Shown piece by piece: positions 1-7,539 of a DNA stretch of 64,000 bases. Source of the DNA: JBEKCB01 sp052139675 (GTDB lineage Bacteria > Planctomycetota > Brocadiia > CAIUPP01); contig JBKQWE010000003.1 of the NCBI GenBank assembly GCA_052139675.1, positions 62,001-126,000 of the forward strand, written 5' to 3'. Each line of letters opens with the position of its first letter. Position 1 is the first letter of the stretch. A model generated the notes under the pieces. That model did not search any database. It saw only the letters and a program-made list of their open reading frames with translations, and was not told where the DNA came from. The position numbers and the translations under genes were made by a program.

Positions 1-299
1 GCGGCGGGACGATGGCGTACGCCGACGTGCTTTTCGGAACCGGCCTGAGAGCGGACCAGGTGACCTCCAGCGGCGAAGTCATACCCAACGGCGATCACGT
101 CCCCAGTTACTACTCCGCGAACGTGGGCGTGGAACAGAAGTTCAAAGTGCACGACAAGCAATTCGTAAAGGCCCGTCTGGACATCGTGAACGTGACCGAC
201 AATTCCTACGAACTGCGCAACGGCACCGGCGTCGGCGTCAATGCCGCGCAATATGGCGCGCGGCGCGGCTTCTTCGTCACACTGGCGTATGACTTTTGA
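1..299 (+). CDS. TonB-dependent receptor, C-terminal end (partial)
   Basis: The reading frame enters from the left edge and stops at TGA 297-299, so only the last roughly 98 residues are visible. The pattern is that of the final strands of an outer-membrane beta-barrel: alternating polar and aromatic residues, a segment ending VKARLDIVNVTDNSYELRNG, and a terminal aromatic residue in the closing strand LAYDF. This is typical of TonB-dependent receptors, which use TonB-ExbBD energy to import chelated metals or other large substrates. The tonB-exbB-exbD-exbD genes follow directly, supporting the assignment. Substrate and plug domain cannot be judged. Confidence 0.75.
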   Translation, partial: GGTMAYADVLFGTGLRADQVTSSGEVIPNGDHVPSYYSANVGVEQKFKVHDKQFVKARLDIVNVTDNSYELRNGTGVGVNAAQYGARRGFFVTLAYDF

Positions 300-315
300 A
301 GGACTCCGCTCCCAC

Positions 316-1125
316 ATGGACCTGCGCCGCAATTCGAAAACGATGACTGATGCAGCGACAATCGCCGCTCCAGAGGCCGACCTCTCGCAATTTTGCCTGG
401 AGCCGGATCCGACGGAGGCGCACCGGGTGCTGGCGTGGGTGAATTCCATCTGCCTCATCTACCTGGTGATCGGCGTTCTCGGTCTCCATCCGGCGGCGCC
501 GGTCATCCACAGGGCGCCGGCCGCAGGACTGGAAGCCGCGCCGACGATTATCGAACCCCTGGTCAGCGCGGCCCAGACCGATGCCGCCAATCCGACTCCC
601 GAGGAAGCGCTCACCGACAAGCCGACCGACGAAAACAGCGCGGCGGTCATGGTGACGTTGGATTCGCCGGCGGTCGCGTTTTCCGTGCCGACGATCGGAA
701 ATCTTCTGGTGCCTCTGGCCATGGCCCCGGCGCCGCCGCCGAAGCCCATGGAAAGCGTCATGCCGATCAGCGCGCCGCCCCGTGAACCGCTCGGCGCGGC
801 CAATGCCGGCGCCGGCCGCCCGCCGCTTCCGCCGATCGTGCAACTGCCGCGCGTCGAGCAGATCAGGGCGACCGGCCTCGAGGGCAACCGTCCTGCGCCG
901 CCTTATCCCGAGGAATCCCTGGCGAACCGGGAAGAGGGCCGCGTGGTGCTGCTCATCGAGGTGGATGAATCCGGGAAGATCACTGCCGTAACGGTCAAGA
1001 CTTCCTCCGGCCACCCGCAACTGGACCGCGACACCGCCGATTACGTGAGGCGGCACTGGCTTTTCGATTCCGCAGATCGCCCGCGGAAGTTCGAAGCGCC
1101 GATTTCTTTTCACCTGAGCCATTAA
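316..1125 (+). CDS. tonB: TonB-family energy transducer
   Basis: A 269-residue protein. It has a short cytoplasmic N-terminus, one membrane segment at about residues 47-62 (ICLIYLVIGVLGL), a long Pro/Ala-rich periplasmic linker, and a C-terminal TonB domain over the last 80 residues, with YPEESLANREEGRVVLLIEV, then SSGHPQLDRDTADYVRRHW. It should transmit proton-motive energy from ExbB-ExbD to the outer-membrane receptor encoded just upstream. ATG 316 was chosen because it follows the receptor stop and a GAAGGA Shine-Dalgarno-like stretch. ATG 343 is an alternative, and an earlier ATG at 241 would overlap the receptor by 59 bases. Confidence 0.85.
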   Translation: MDLRRNSKTMTDAATIAAPEADLSQFCLEPDPTEAHRVLAWVNSICLIYLVIGVLGLHPAAPVIHRAPAAGLEAAPTIIEPLVSAAQTDAANPTPEEALTDKPTDENSAAVMVTLDSPAVAFSVPTIGNLLVPLAMAPAPPPKPMESVMPISAPPREPLGAANAGAGRPPLPPIVQLPRVEQIRATGLEGNRPAPPYPEESLANREEGRVVLLIEVDESGKITAVTVKTSSGHPQLDRDTADYVRRHWLFDSADRPRKFEAPISFHLSH

Positions 1126-1144
1126 CTGAAGGACGAAAGCAGTC

Positions 1145-1789
1145 ATGGGAAACACGGTCGTCTCGCTCTTCGTGAAGGGCGGCCCGGTGATGTGGCCGAT
1201 TCTGTTGTGCGCCCTGGTCGTGGTCGCGGTGGTCGGCGAACGCATACTCTGGTGGCTGCGCCAGTCCCGCCTGCGGGACCACAACACGCTCATGAAGATC
1301 ATGGAGGCGCTGCATAAAGGCAACGTCGGCGACGCGGTCGGCCTGTCCAAAGGCTCGCGCGACCCGGTGATCCAGATGGTGTACCAGGGCCTGAACGAGC
1401 ACGATTCCTGCTTCCAGGTGGCGATGCAGGCCTCGGCGGGCGCCGTGCTGCGGCGCGCGGGACGGTTCCTCCCGGTCATGGACACGCTGGTGACACTGGC
1501 TCCGCTGCTGGGGCTGCTGGGAACGGTGACCGGGATCATGCGCTCGTTCACCTCCATCGGCAGCTCGGAGCTGGCCGTCGGCAAGGTCACCGGCGGCATC
1601 GGCGAGGCGCTGATCGCCACCGCTTGCGGCCTGTGCATCGCCATCGTCTCGCTGCTTCCGTTGAACTACTTCGGCGGCAAGGTGGCGCAGTTGCAGTACG
1701 AGCTGGAGACCACCGCCTCAAGCGTCGAGGTGCAGCTCAACCGCATCGTCAGCCGCAAGCGTCAGTCGGGGAATCACGCCGGGAATTGA
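1145..1789 (+). CDS. exbB: ExbB/TolQ/MotA-type proton channel subunit
   Basis: A 214-residue membrane protein with three predicted helices: one near residues 9-30 (MWPILLCALVVVAVVGERIL) and two in the C-terminal half, MDTLVTLAPLLGLLGTVTGI and GEALIATACGLCIAIVSLLP. The second carries the LLGLLGTVTGI signature of the MotA/TolQ/ExbB family. It forms the inner-membrane proton channel with ExbD and drives TonB. It lies 19 bases after tonB with an AAGGACGA ribosome site, in the order tonB-exbB-exbD-exbD. Confidence 0.92.
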   Translation: MGNTVVSLFVKGGPVMWPILLCALVVVAVVGERILWWLRQSRLRDHNTLMKIMEALHKGNVGDAVGLSKGSRDPVIQMVYQGLNEHDSCFQVAMQASAGAVLRRAGRFLPVMDTLVTLAPLLGLLGTVTGIMRSFTSIGSSELAVGKVTGGIGEALIATACGLCIAIVSLLPLNYFGGKVAQLQYELETTASSVEVQLNRIVSRKRQSGNHAGN

Positions 1790-1795
1790 GTCACC

Positions 1796-1809
1796 GCGGC
1801 TTCGGCCGC
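1796..1809 (+). other. GC-rich UUCG-loop hairpin between exbB and exbD
   Basis: A five-base stem GCGGC/GCCGC closes a TTCG tetraloop, an exceptionally stable RNA hairpin type. It sits in the 31-base gap between exbB and the first exbD. There is no following T-run, so it is not a clear terminator. It could stabilise mRNA ends or set the ratio of exbB to exbD expression; that role is inference. Confidence 0.5.
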
Positions 1810-1820
1810 AGGCGGGAACC

Positions 1821-2258
1821 ATGCGCATCCAATCGCCCACTCATCGCAAGCACGCGCGGATCGAGATCATCCCGCTGATTGACGTTATGTTTTTTCTCCT
1901 GGCCTCCTTCATGATGGTCAGCCTGGACATGACGAAGATCGAGAACATCCGAGTGAACGTCCCTTCCGCCACGCAAGTGCAGAACGACTTCGGCGCGGAC
2001 CTGGTCCACATCGCGGTGGACAAGAGCGGCAAGTGCTGGGTGGAAAAACAGCCGATCGCGCTGCCCGATTTGTACACGCTGTTGCAGAGCCGGTTCCATG
2101 AGAATGCGCAACTGCCCGTGTACATCGGCGGCGATGCGGACACGCACCACGGCGACATGGTGGCGGTGCTCGATCTCGTGCGGCGGGCGGGCATACAGAA
2201 AGTCGCTTTCACCGTCACCGCCGAGCCGCCGCCCGCCTCGCCCGGCGCGGGAGGCTGA
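1821..2258 (+). CDS. exbD: ExbD/TolR-type biopolymer transport protein (first copy)
   Basis: A 145-residue ExbD-family protein. The short basic N-terminus (HRKHARIEIIPLID) leads into a single membrane helix, VMFFLLASFMMVSL. The membrane aspartate of the PLID motif is the proton-carrying residue known for the family. A periplasmic domain of about 100 residues follows. It partners ExbB to harvest proton-motive force. A second, shorter exbD follows 18 bases later. The two share the helix almost word for word, indicating tandem duplication; paired ExbD proteins are common in non-proteobacterial TonB systems. Confidence 0.9.
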   Translation: MRIQSPTHRKHARIEIIPLIDVMFFLLASFMMVSLDMTKIENIRVNVPSATQVQNDFGADLVHIAVDKSGKCWVEKQPIALPDLYTLLQSRFHENAQLPVYIGGDADTHHGDMVAVLDLVRRAGIQKVAFTVTAEPPPASPGAGG

Positions 2259-2276
2259 TTCGCCCGTGGAGCTGCC

Positions 2277-2696
2277 ATGAAAATACTCTCCCCACTGCCC
2301 CGCAAGCGAGGACGGCTGGAGATCATCCCGCTGATAGACATCATGTTCTTCCTGCTGGCTTCCTTCATGATGGTCAGCCTGACCATGCAGCATCTCATGA
2401 GCATCAGCGTGAGCCTGCCGACGGCCACGCAGGCGAAGTCCACGGCCAAGCCCGACATGATCGTCCTGACCGTTGACCGCTTCGGGCAGGTGTCCATGGA
2501 CGGCAAGCCGATCTCGTTTCCCGACCTGGCCGCCCTGCTGAGCCGGCGCGCGGCCGTCAACCCGGATTATCCTGTTTACATCCAGGGGCAGAAGGAAACC
2601 ACGCACGCGTCCATGATCTACGTGCTCGACTTCGTCAAGCGCGCCGGCATCCAGAAAGTCGCGTTCTCCGTCAAGCTCGCTCCATCCAACTTCTGA
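2277..2696 (+). CDS. exbD: ExbD/TolR-type biopolymer transport protein (second copy)
   Basis: A 139-residue paralogue of the preceding ExbD. It has the same layout: basic N-terminus RKRGRLEIIPLIDIM, one helix FFLLASFMMVSL with its conserved aspartate, then a periplasmic domain ending KRAGIQKVAFSVKL, which matches RRAGIQKVAFTVTA in the first copy. It presumably forms a heteromeric ExbD assembly on ExbB. A terminator-like hairpin lies 47 bases downstream, suggesting that the tonB transcript ends here. Confidence 0.9.
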   Translation: MKILSPLPRKRGRLEIIPLIDIMFFLLASFMMVSLTMQHLMSISVSLPTATQAKSTAKPDMIVLTVDRFGQVSMDGKPISFPDLAALLSRRAAVNPDYPVYIQGQKETTHASMIYVLDFVKRAGIQKVAFSVKLAPSNF

Positions 2697-2706
2697 AGCG
2701 CACATT

Positions 2707-2730
2707 AGCCGCGCTGACAGATGCGCGGCT
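2707..2730 (+). other. Inverted repeat downstream of exbD
   Basis: A perfect eight-base inverted repeat AGCCGCGC/GCGCGGCT around an eight-base loop, just after the second exbD. It precedes a longer hairpin at 2743-2769, so the two may act together at the 3' end of the tonB-exb transcript. There is no T-run after this one. Confidence 0.5.
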
Positions 2731-2742
2731 GGTGCATTAATC

Positions 2743-2769
2743 GAAAATGCGCGACCAGCGCGCATTTTC
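2743..2769 (+). terminator. Intrinsic terminator candidate after tonB-exbB-exbD-exbD
   Basis: A perfect 11-base inverted repeat GAAAATGCGCG / CGCGCATTTTC encloses the five-base loop ACCAG. The descending arm ends in TTTTC, giving a T-rich end to a GC-cored stem, as in a rho-independent terminator. It lies between exbD and the start of the coiled-coil gene at 2781. Because the repeat is symmetric it could work in either direction. Confidence 0.7.
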
Positions 2770-2780
2770 TTGGGACCAAG

Positions 2781-3410
2781 ATGAAAAACCCGCTCCAATC
2801 CCTGCTGATCGCCTTCGCCATCGGCCTCTGCGCGCTCTGCACCTGGCAATGGCACGGCCAGATGCTCCAGCAGAAACGGCTGGACGCCCTGTCGCAATCC
2901 AACTACGATCAGTCCGTGGCGATCCAGGGCTACGTGAGCTCCGCCAAGAAAATGGACGACCAGATCGCCCAGATGGACGCCCGCCTCACTGAGTTGAGGG
3001 CCACCGCCAGCAGCGATAAGGACGCGATCTCCAAGCTGCGCGCCGAGAATACCCGCCTGGCCGGTTCGGTCGAGCAGTATTCCAAGGTCCTGGCCGAGCT
3101 GGAAGGCCGTCTCAAACAGGCCGACGATGCGATCCGCCGCCAAGCCGACTCCCTGAAAAGCCTCGTGCAGGAGCGCGACGATTATGCCGACCGGCTGAAC
3201 CAAAGCATCAAGGAACGCAACGACACCGTCACGAAGTACAACGCCCTGGTAAAAGATTTCGAGACGACGCAGAACGAACGCAACGACGTCGTCGCGCAGT
3301 ACAACGCGCTGGTGAAGCAGATGGAGGCGCTGCAGAAGGAGCGCAACGACATCGTCGCGCAGTACAACGCGCTGGCGAAACAACTTGAGGAGGCGCAGTC
3401 CGCAAAGTAG
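2781..3410 (+). CDS. Membrane-anchored coiled-coil protein with 21-residue repeats
   Basis: About 209 residues. An N-terminal membrane anchor or uncleaved signal (LLIAFAIGLCALCTWQW, about 7-23) is followed by an almost uninterrupted coiled coil rich in Glu, Lys and Gln. The last third holds three consecutive 21-residue units (three heptads each) of the form ERNDxVxxYNALVKxxExxQ. ATG 2781 was chosen because it places the anchor at the N-terminus; it follows the terminator hairpin by 11 bases. Family not recognised. Position next to the TonB system suggests a periplasmic spacer or scaffold, but no specific function can be assigned. Confidence 0.65.
   Translation: MKNPLQSLLIAFAIGLCALCTWQWHGQMLQQKRLDALSQSNYDQSVAIQGYVSSAKKMDDQIAQMDARLTELRATASSDKDAISKLRAENTRLAGSVEQYSKVLAELEGRLKQADDAIRRQADSLKSLVQERDDYADRLNQSIKERNDTVTKYNALVKDFETTQNERNDVVAQYNALVKQMEALQKERNDIVAQYNALAKQLEEAQSAK
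3213..3401 (+). repeat. Three tandem 63-base repeats inside the coiled-coil gene
   Basis: Units 3213-3275, 3276-3338 and 3339-3401 each encode a 21-residue block beginning ERND and containing YNAL. Units two and three are closest, sharing GCAACGAC and GTCGCGCAGTACAACGCGCT. In-frame repeats of exactly three heptads keep the coiled-coil register and could vary in number between strains. Confidence 0.85.
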
Positions 3411-3437
3411 CCGCTTCAGACCCCCATGAACCCCTTC

Positions 3438-3479
3438 TTGACATGCGCTGCGCCGTATGTTACGTATTACTGTGTAATA
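3438..3479 (+). promoter_or_regulatory. Promoter with overlapping metal-type operator upstream of the ABC operon
   Basis: TTGACA at 3438-3443 is a perfect -35. Seventeen bases later TACGTA (3461-3466) can serve as a weak -10. The stretch 3455-3474 reads TATGTTACGTAT followed by TACTGTG. It matches 15 of 20 positions of the palindrome at 15605-15624 read on the other strand, including 12 in a row. A second dyad TATTAC-TGT-GTAATA lies at 3465-3479. The -10 is covered by the dyads, so a bound repressor would block polymerase. The half-site TGTTA resembles the known zinc-uptake regulator (Zur) box; zinc as the signal is inference. Confidence 0.6.
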
Positions 3480-3498
3480 TTTTCTGCAGGAGACGGCC

Positions 3499-4833
3499 AT
3501 GAAATTGATCGTGACGGCCTGCGTGGCCGGCGCGCTCGCGGCGATGCCGGCGGCCTTCGGCCAGACGCCTGATGAGAAGCCGGCCCGGATCAACGTGCTG
3601 GCCGCGGAGACGTTCATGGCGGACATCGCGCAGAACGTCGCCGGCGACCGGCTGCGCGTCGAATCCATGATGCCGTTCGGCGTGGACCCGCACACCTATG
3701 AACCTTCGCCCGGCGACGTGCGCAAGGTGGCGCGTTGCCAGGTGCTGATCGTGAACGGCGCAGGCTATGAAGAATTCCAGGAGCGGCTGCTGCAGAACGC
3801 CGGCGGGGAACATTTCGTGATCGTGGCCTCCAAGGGCCTGACCAGCCGGAACGCCCGCGAAGGCGAAGTCGCGGAGATGGGCGACGAGGACGCCGCCGAC
3901 GCCATCACCTCCTCCGCCGAAGGCCTGAAGCCGCAGCCGGCCGCCGCCGGCGGGGACGCCGCCTCCGCAGCCGCCCTGCCCGCGGAATCGGGCCTGTTCA
4001 CGGTCAAGCTGGCGAAGATGGCCGACGGTTCCTTCGGCGGCTTCATCGCGTACGCGACCGACGAAACGTCCGATTTCCAGATCGCGGTCGGCGCCGGCGA
4101 AGCCCGGGTGCTCAAGGCCGGCGGAGAAGCGAAAGCCGCCGAGAAGACGCTGGCGCTCAGCAGCCCCGCGCTGAAGCGCGGTTACGTCGTCGAGCTGGCG
4201 AAGGGCGAGAAATACGTCGTGGCCTTATCCGGCTTTCAATCGCCCGAGACGCCGCTGCTCGTCGGCACATTCGGCGAAGCGCCCCACCGCGGCGATCCGC
4301 ACTTCTGGCTCGATCCGAACAACGTCATCCGCTACGTCCGCAACATCCGCGACGGGCTGACCCAGGCCGATCCGGACGGCGCGGCGATCTACGCCAGAAA
4401 CGCCAAAGCCTACGCCGCCGAGCTGGAGAAACTCGATGCCTGGATCAAGGAGCACGTCGCCCGCATCCCGGTGGACCACCGGATGCTCGTGACGAGCCAC
4501 GACTGCTTCGGCTATTTCGCCGATCACTACGGCTTCCGAGTCATCGGCACGATCATCCCCAGCGTGAGCACGGAAGCCGCGCCCTCGGCCCGGCAGATCG
4601 CCCGGCTGGTGGACCGGGTCCGCGCCGCCCACGCGCCGGCGATCTTCGTCGAGCCTGAAACGAACACGCAGTTGGCGCGGCAAGTCGCACGCGAGACCGG
4701 CGTGAAGGTCGTCACCGATCTCTACCTGGAGACCCTCAGCGCCCCGGACGGGCCGGCGCCGACCTATATGCAAATGATGCGCCATAACGTCACGCGGATC
4801 GTCGAAACCCTGGTGCAGGGCGAGCCGATATGA
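3499..4833 (+). CDS. znuA: Zinc/manganese ABC transporter substrate-binding protein with inserted domain
   Basis: A 444-residue TroA/ZnuA-family protein with a signal peptide (residues 1-21). Metal ligands expected for the family are visible: His65 in DPHTYEP, His268 in DPHFWLDP, the histidine of TSHDCFGYFADHYGF and the aspartate of VVTDLY. It should capture Zn(II) or Mn(II) in the periplasm for the permease pair encoded next. It is much longer than the usual 290-330 residues. About residues 113-260 form an inserted Ala/Glu-rich linker plus a beta-rich segment (FTVKLAKMADGSFGGFIAYA to YVVALSGF) where the family normally has a short His-rich loop. The ribosome site is CAGGAGAC, and the stop overlaps the ATG of the ATPase gene. 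Confidence 0.88.
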   Translation: MKLIVTACVAGALAAMPAAFGQTPDEKPARINVLAAETFMADIAQNVAGDRLRVESMMPFGVDPHTYEPSPGDVRKVARCQVLIVNGAGYEEFQERLLQNAGGEHFVIVASKGLTSRNAREGEVAEMGDEDAADAITSSAEGLKPQPAAAGGDAASAAALPAESGLFTVKLAKMADGSFGGFIAYATDETSDFQIAVGAGEARVLKAGGEAKAAEKTLALSSPALKRGYVVELAKGEKYVVALSGFQSPETPLLVGTFGEAPHRGDPHFWLDPNNVIRYVRNIRDGLTQADPDGAAIYARNAKAYAAELEKLDAWIKEHVARIPVDHRMLVTSHDCFGYFADHYGFRVIGTIIPSVSTEAAPSARQIARLVDRVRAAHAPAIFVEPETNTQLARQVARETGVKVVTDLYLETLSAPDGPAPTYMQMMRHNVTRIVETLVQGEPI

Positions 4834-5633
4834 AAGATCAAGCCATCGCTGCGCCGCCGTCGGCCGAGACCGCCATGATCGAGCTGGAAGGGCTCACCGT
4901 GACCTACAACGGCAAGCCCGCGATCGAGGACCTGAACGTCCAGATACCGGCCGGCGAGCGCGTGGCGCTCGTGGGGCCGAACGGCGCCGGCAAATCCACC
5001 CTCTTCAAGGCCATCATCGGCCTTCTGCCGTACCATGGCTGCGTGCTGATCCACGGGCTGCCTTACGGCGACCACGAGGACTGCGTCGCCTACGTGCCGC
5101 AGCGCGAGGAGGTGGACTGGCGGTTCCCCGTGACGGTCACCGACGTGGTGATGATGGGCCGCTACGGGCGGTTCGGCCGCCTGAGCTGGCCGCGCCGCGA
5201 GGACAAGGAGGCCGTCGCGCGCAGCCTGGAGGAAATGGGCATCGCCGACCTGGCCGACCGGCCCATCTCGATGCTCTCGGGCGGCCAGCAGCAGCGGGTT
5301 TTCCTCGCGCGCGCGCTTGCCCAGGACCCGCACGTCATTCTCCTCGACGAGCCGTTCACCGGCGTGGACGTCCCCACGCAGCGGGCGACGCTCGCCCTGC
5401 TGGAGCGGCTGCACGCGCGCGGCGTCACCGTCTTCGCCTCCACGCACGATCTGGACCTGGCCGCGTCGCAGTTCGAGCGCGTGCTGCTCATCAACGGCAC
5501 GGTCATCGCCTGCGGCAAGCCGGCGGAGGTCTTCACGCACGAGAACGTCACCCGCGCTTTCCAGGGAAAAATCCTGATGGTCGGCGGCGCGATCGTCGTG
5601 GACCATTGTTACTCGCCCCACCTGCACGAGTAG
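4830..5633 (+). CDS. znuC: Zinc/manganese ABC transporter ATP-binding protein
   Basis: A 267-residue ABC ATPase. Walker A is GPNGAGKST (about residues 49-57), the signature is LSGGQQQR, Walker B is VILLDEPF, and a switch histidine follows in STHDLDLA. It powers import of the metal delivered by the upstream binding protein. The ATG overlaps the stop of that gene (ATGA), indicating translational coupling. Sequence features such as DWRFPVTVTDVVMMGRYG are typical of the Mn/Zn (ZnuC/MntB/TroB) subfamily; which metal is carried cannot be decided. Confidence 0.92.
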   Translation: MKDQAIAAPPSAETAMIELEGLTVTYNGKPAIEDLNVQIPAGERVALVGPNGAGKSTLFKAIIGLLPYHGCVLIHGLPYGDHEDCVAYVPQREEVDWRFPVTVTDVVMMGRYGRFGRLSWPRREDKEAVARSLEEMGIADLADRPISMLSGGQQQRVFLARALAQDPHVILLDEPFTGVDVPTQRATLALLERLHARGVTVFASTHDLDLAASQFERVLLINGTVIACGKPAEVFTHENVTRAFQGKILMVGGAIVVDHCYSPHLHE

Positions 5634-5647
5634 GAGAGGCCCCGGCG

Positions 5648-6538
5648 ATGGCGTGGATTCCGCACTCGCTGCACTTCCTGGCGGCCTGCATCCGGGAGCC
5701 GCTGCAATATCCGTTCATGGTGCGGGCCATTCTGGCCGGCATGATCGTCGGCGTGCTGTGCGCGGTCATCGGCTGCTACGTGGTGCTCCGCTCGATGGCG
5801 TTCCTGGGCGACGCGATGGCCCACGCCATTCTGCCCGGTGTGGCCGTGGCGTGTCTCCTCGGAAAAGACCTTGCCTACGGCGCGCTCGTCGCCGCCCTCG
5901 CGGTGGCGCTGGGGCTGAGCTTCTTCACGCGCCGCGGCACGGTCAAGGAAGACACGGCGATCGGCATCCTGTTCGCCGGCGCGTTTTCGCTCGGCGTGGC
6001 CCTCATCAGCACCATGAAATCCTACGCGGCGCGCAACCTGACGGAGATTCTGTTCGGCAACATCCTCGGAGTGGCGCCGAAGGACCTCTGGCGGCTCGCC
6101 ATACTGGCCGTCATCGTGCTGGGCGCCATTCTGCTGTACTACCGCGAGTTCCTGGTGATCTCGTTCGATCCGATCCTGGCGCTGACGCTGAAGCTGAAGA
6201 CCGAACGCCTGCAACTGCTCATGTTCGTCCTGCTGGCGCTGACGATCGTCGTATCGCTCCAGACCGTCGGCGTCGGCCTGGCCGCGGGCATGCTGGTCAC
6301 GCCGGGCGCGGCGGCGTATCTGCTGGCGAGGCGGCTTCCGAGAATGATGGCGATCGCCGCGGCCATCGGCGTCGTATCGAGCGTCGTCGGCGCCTACGCC
6401 AGCTACTGGTTCGACGTCGCCTCCGGCGCGGCGATCGTCCTGGCGGCCACGGGGATCTTCTTCCTCGCGTTCCTCTTCGCGCCGGGCCGCGGACTGGTGT
6501 GGCAGCGCTCGTCCGTCCGGAAGCCCCGCCGCGCATGA
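5648..6538 (+). CDS. znuB: Zinc/manganese ABC transporter permease (ABC-3 family)
   Basis: A 296-residue polytopic membrane protein with about eight or nine hydrophobic helices. It carries family hallmarks such as CAVIGCYVVLRSMAFLGDAM followed by HAILPGVAVA, and VGVGLAAGMLVTPGAAAYLL. It forms the membrane channel of the metal importer with the ATPase encoded 14 bases upstream. ATG 5648 was preferred because AGGAGAGG lies just before it and it gives the normal family length. An upstream in-frame ATG at 5606 would overlap the ATPase gene and add 14 unconvincing residues. Confidence 0.9.
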   Translation: MAWIPHSLHFLAACIREPLQYPFMVRAILAGMIVGVLCAVIGCYVVLRSMAFLGDAMAHAILPGVAVACLLGKDLAYGALVAALAVALGLSFFTRRGTVKEDTAIGILFAGAFSLGVALISTMKSYAARNLTEILFGNILGVAPKDLWRLAILAVIVLGAILLYYREFLVISFDPILALTLKLKTERLQLLMFVLLALTIVVSLQTVGVGLAAGMLVTPGAAAYLLARRLPRMMAIAAAIGVVSSVVGAYASYWFDVASGAAIVLAATGIFFLAFLFAPGRGLVWQRSSVRKPRRA

Positions 6539-6575
6539 GGCGACGGCAAGTGTCCGAAACCCTGGAGGCTGATTC

Positions 6576-6863
6576 ATGGCGAAGAAACCGGAGGTCGTCA
6601 CGTTCAAGGCCGACGAGGCGCTGCTCGACGCGATGAAAGGCGTCGCGAACCGGTCGGAGTTCATCCGCAGCGCCGTGCTCCACGCCCTCGAGAGCGTCTG
6701 CCCGCTCTGCAAGGGAAGCGGCATTCTCACGCCGAACCAGAAGCGCCACTGGGACGCGTTCGCCCACGAGCACCAGTTGAAGGAATGCGCCAACTGCCAC
6801 GAATTCAGCCTGGTCTGCTCGATGACGCCCCGCCACCGCGTCCACCGCCATGCCGCTCATTGA
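6576..6863 (+). CDS. Ribbon-helix-helix protein with C-terminal four-cysteine domain, candidate metal sensor
   Basis: A 95-residue protein. The N-terminal half (about 6-40: EVVTFKADEALLDAMKGVAN, then RSEFIRSAVLHAL) has the strand-helix-turn-helix pattern of CopG/Arc/NikR-type DNA-binding proteins. The C-terminal half carries CPLC (residues 42-45) and CANC (71-74) plus His58, His64, His66, His75 and Cys81, a plausible zinc site. The gene lies 37 bases after the permease with a CTGGAGG ribosome site, so it is probably the last gene of the metal operon. A DNA-binding fold joined to a metal-ligand domain suggests a repressor acting on the palindromes at 3455 and 15605. That role is inference; no Fur/Zur gene is present in the window. 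Confidence 0.7.
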   Translation: MAKKPEVVTFKADEALLDAMKGVANRSEFIRSAVLHALESVCPLCKGSGILTPNQKRHWDAFAHEHQLKECANCHEFSLVCSMTPRHRVHRHAAH

Positions 6864-6888
6864 TTTGGCGCGGCGCCTGTGATAAAAT
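6860..6888 (+). promoter_or_regulatory. Promoter of tRNA-His
   Basis: TTGATT (6860-6865) and TAAAAT (6883-6888) are separated by exactly 17 bases, ending 12 bases before the first nucleotide of tRNA-His. The -35 lies across the stop codon of the upstream gene. Confidence 0.75.
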
Positions 6889-6900
6889 TTCTTCACCGGT

Positions 6901-6978
6901 GGTGAGAGTAGCTCAGTTGGTTAGAGCATCAGACTGTGGCTCTGATGGCCGCGGGTTCGAATCCCGTCTCTCACCCCA
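6901..6978 (+). tRNA. tRNA-His (GUG anticodon)
   Basis: The acceptor stem GTGAGAG (6902-6908) pairs with CTCTCAC (6968-6974). An extra G at 6901 faces the discriminator C at 6975, the G-1:C73 pair diagnostic of tRNA-His. The anticodon stem TCAGA/TCTGA encloses the loop CTGTGGC, with anticodon GTG at 6936-6938. The T arm GCGGGTTCGAATCCCG is standard. A CCA end is encoded at 6976-6978. Confidence 0.97.
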
Positions 6979-7145
6979 ACATGAAAAGGCCGCCGCTGCC
7001 GCGGCAAAGCGATATCGGGCAACGCGGCCGCGTGCGAAAATACTTTGACCGGGGCGCTTGGGGCAATCCGGACCTGCGGGCGGTTCGGGCGCGTGCGATC
7101 ATCGCCGAAATCGCCGGGGTCGAGGATGGCGAAAGGAGGCGCGTC

Positions 7146-7523
7146 ATGAAGATCTTCGCGAGGTGGCCGATCGGAATCGCCGCCGCGGCATGCCTGCTGG
7201 CAGGCGCGGCCGTGATCGGCCTGGGGCAGGAACACGGGCATCCGCCGCTCGCCACGTGGGAGTACGGCAGGCTGGTGGTGAATCTCGGCGAGAAAGAGAC
7301 GAGCACCTGGACGCAAACGAACGGCGACTTGATCGAGGACACCCTGCAGAACCTGGGCCAAAGCTACCGCAAGCAGCATCCGGCGGCCGCTAATGTCTCC
7401 AATTCGGACCCCGAGATGGACATCCTCTCCGCCGTCGGCGCGTCCGGATGGGAGCTCGTCGCGGTGCAGGCCCGCGACAATTCGCGGTGGTTTTACTTCA
7501 AGCGGCTTTCGCAGCCGTTCTAA
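7146..7523 (+). CDS. Small secreted or anchored protein with C-terminal WELV motif
   Basis: About 125 residues. The N-terminal hydrophobic segment (IGIAAAACLLAGAAVIGLG) is a signal peptide or anchor. The C-terminal 35 residues contain LSAVGASGWELVAVQ then WFYFKR, the pattern of the DUF4177 type (LNELGxxGWELV...YxFKR). Function unknown. ATG 7146 follows AAAGGAGGCGCGTC, a strong ribosome site. It ends 16 bases before the proposed start of alpha-glucan phosphorylase, so the two are likely co-transcribed, though no functional link is evident. Confidence 0.65.
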   Translation: MKIFARWPIGIAAAACLLAGAAVIGLGQEHGHPPLATWEYGRLVVNLGEKETSTWTQTNGDLIEDTLQNLGQSYRKQHPAAANVSNSDPEMDILSAVGASGWELVAVQARDNSRWFYFKRLSQPF

Positions 7524-7539
7524 CGGGCAAGGAGCGACC

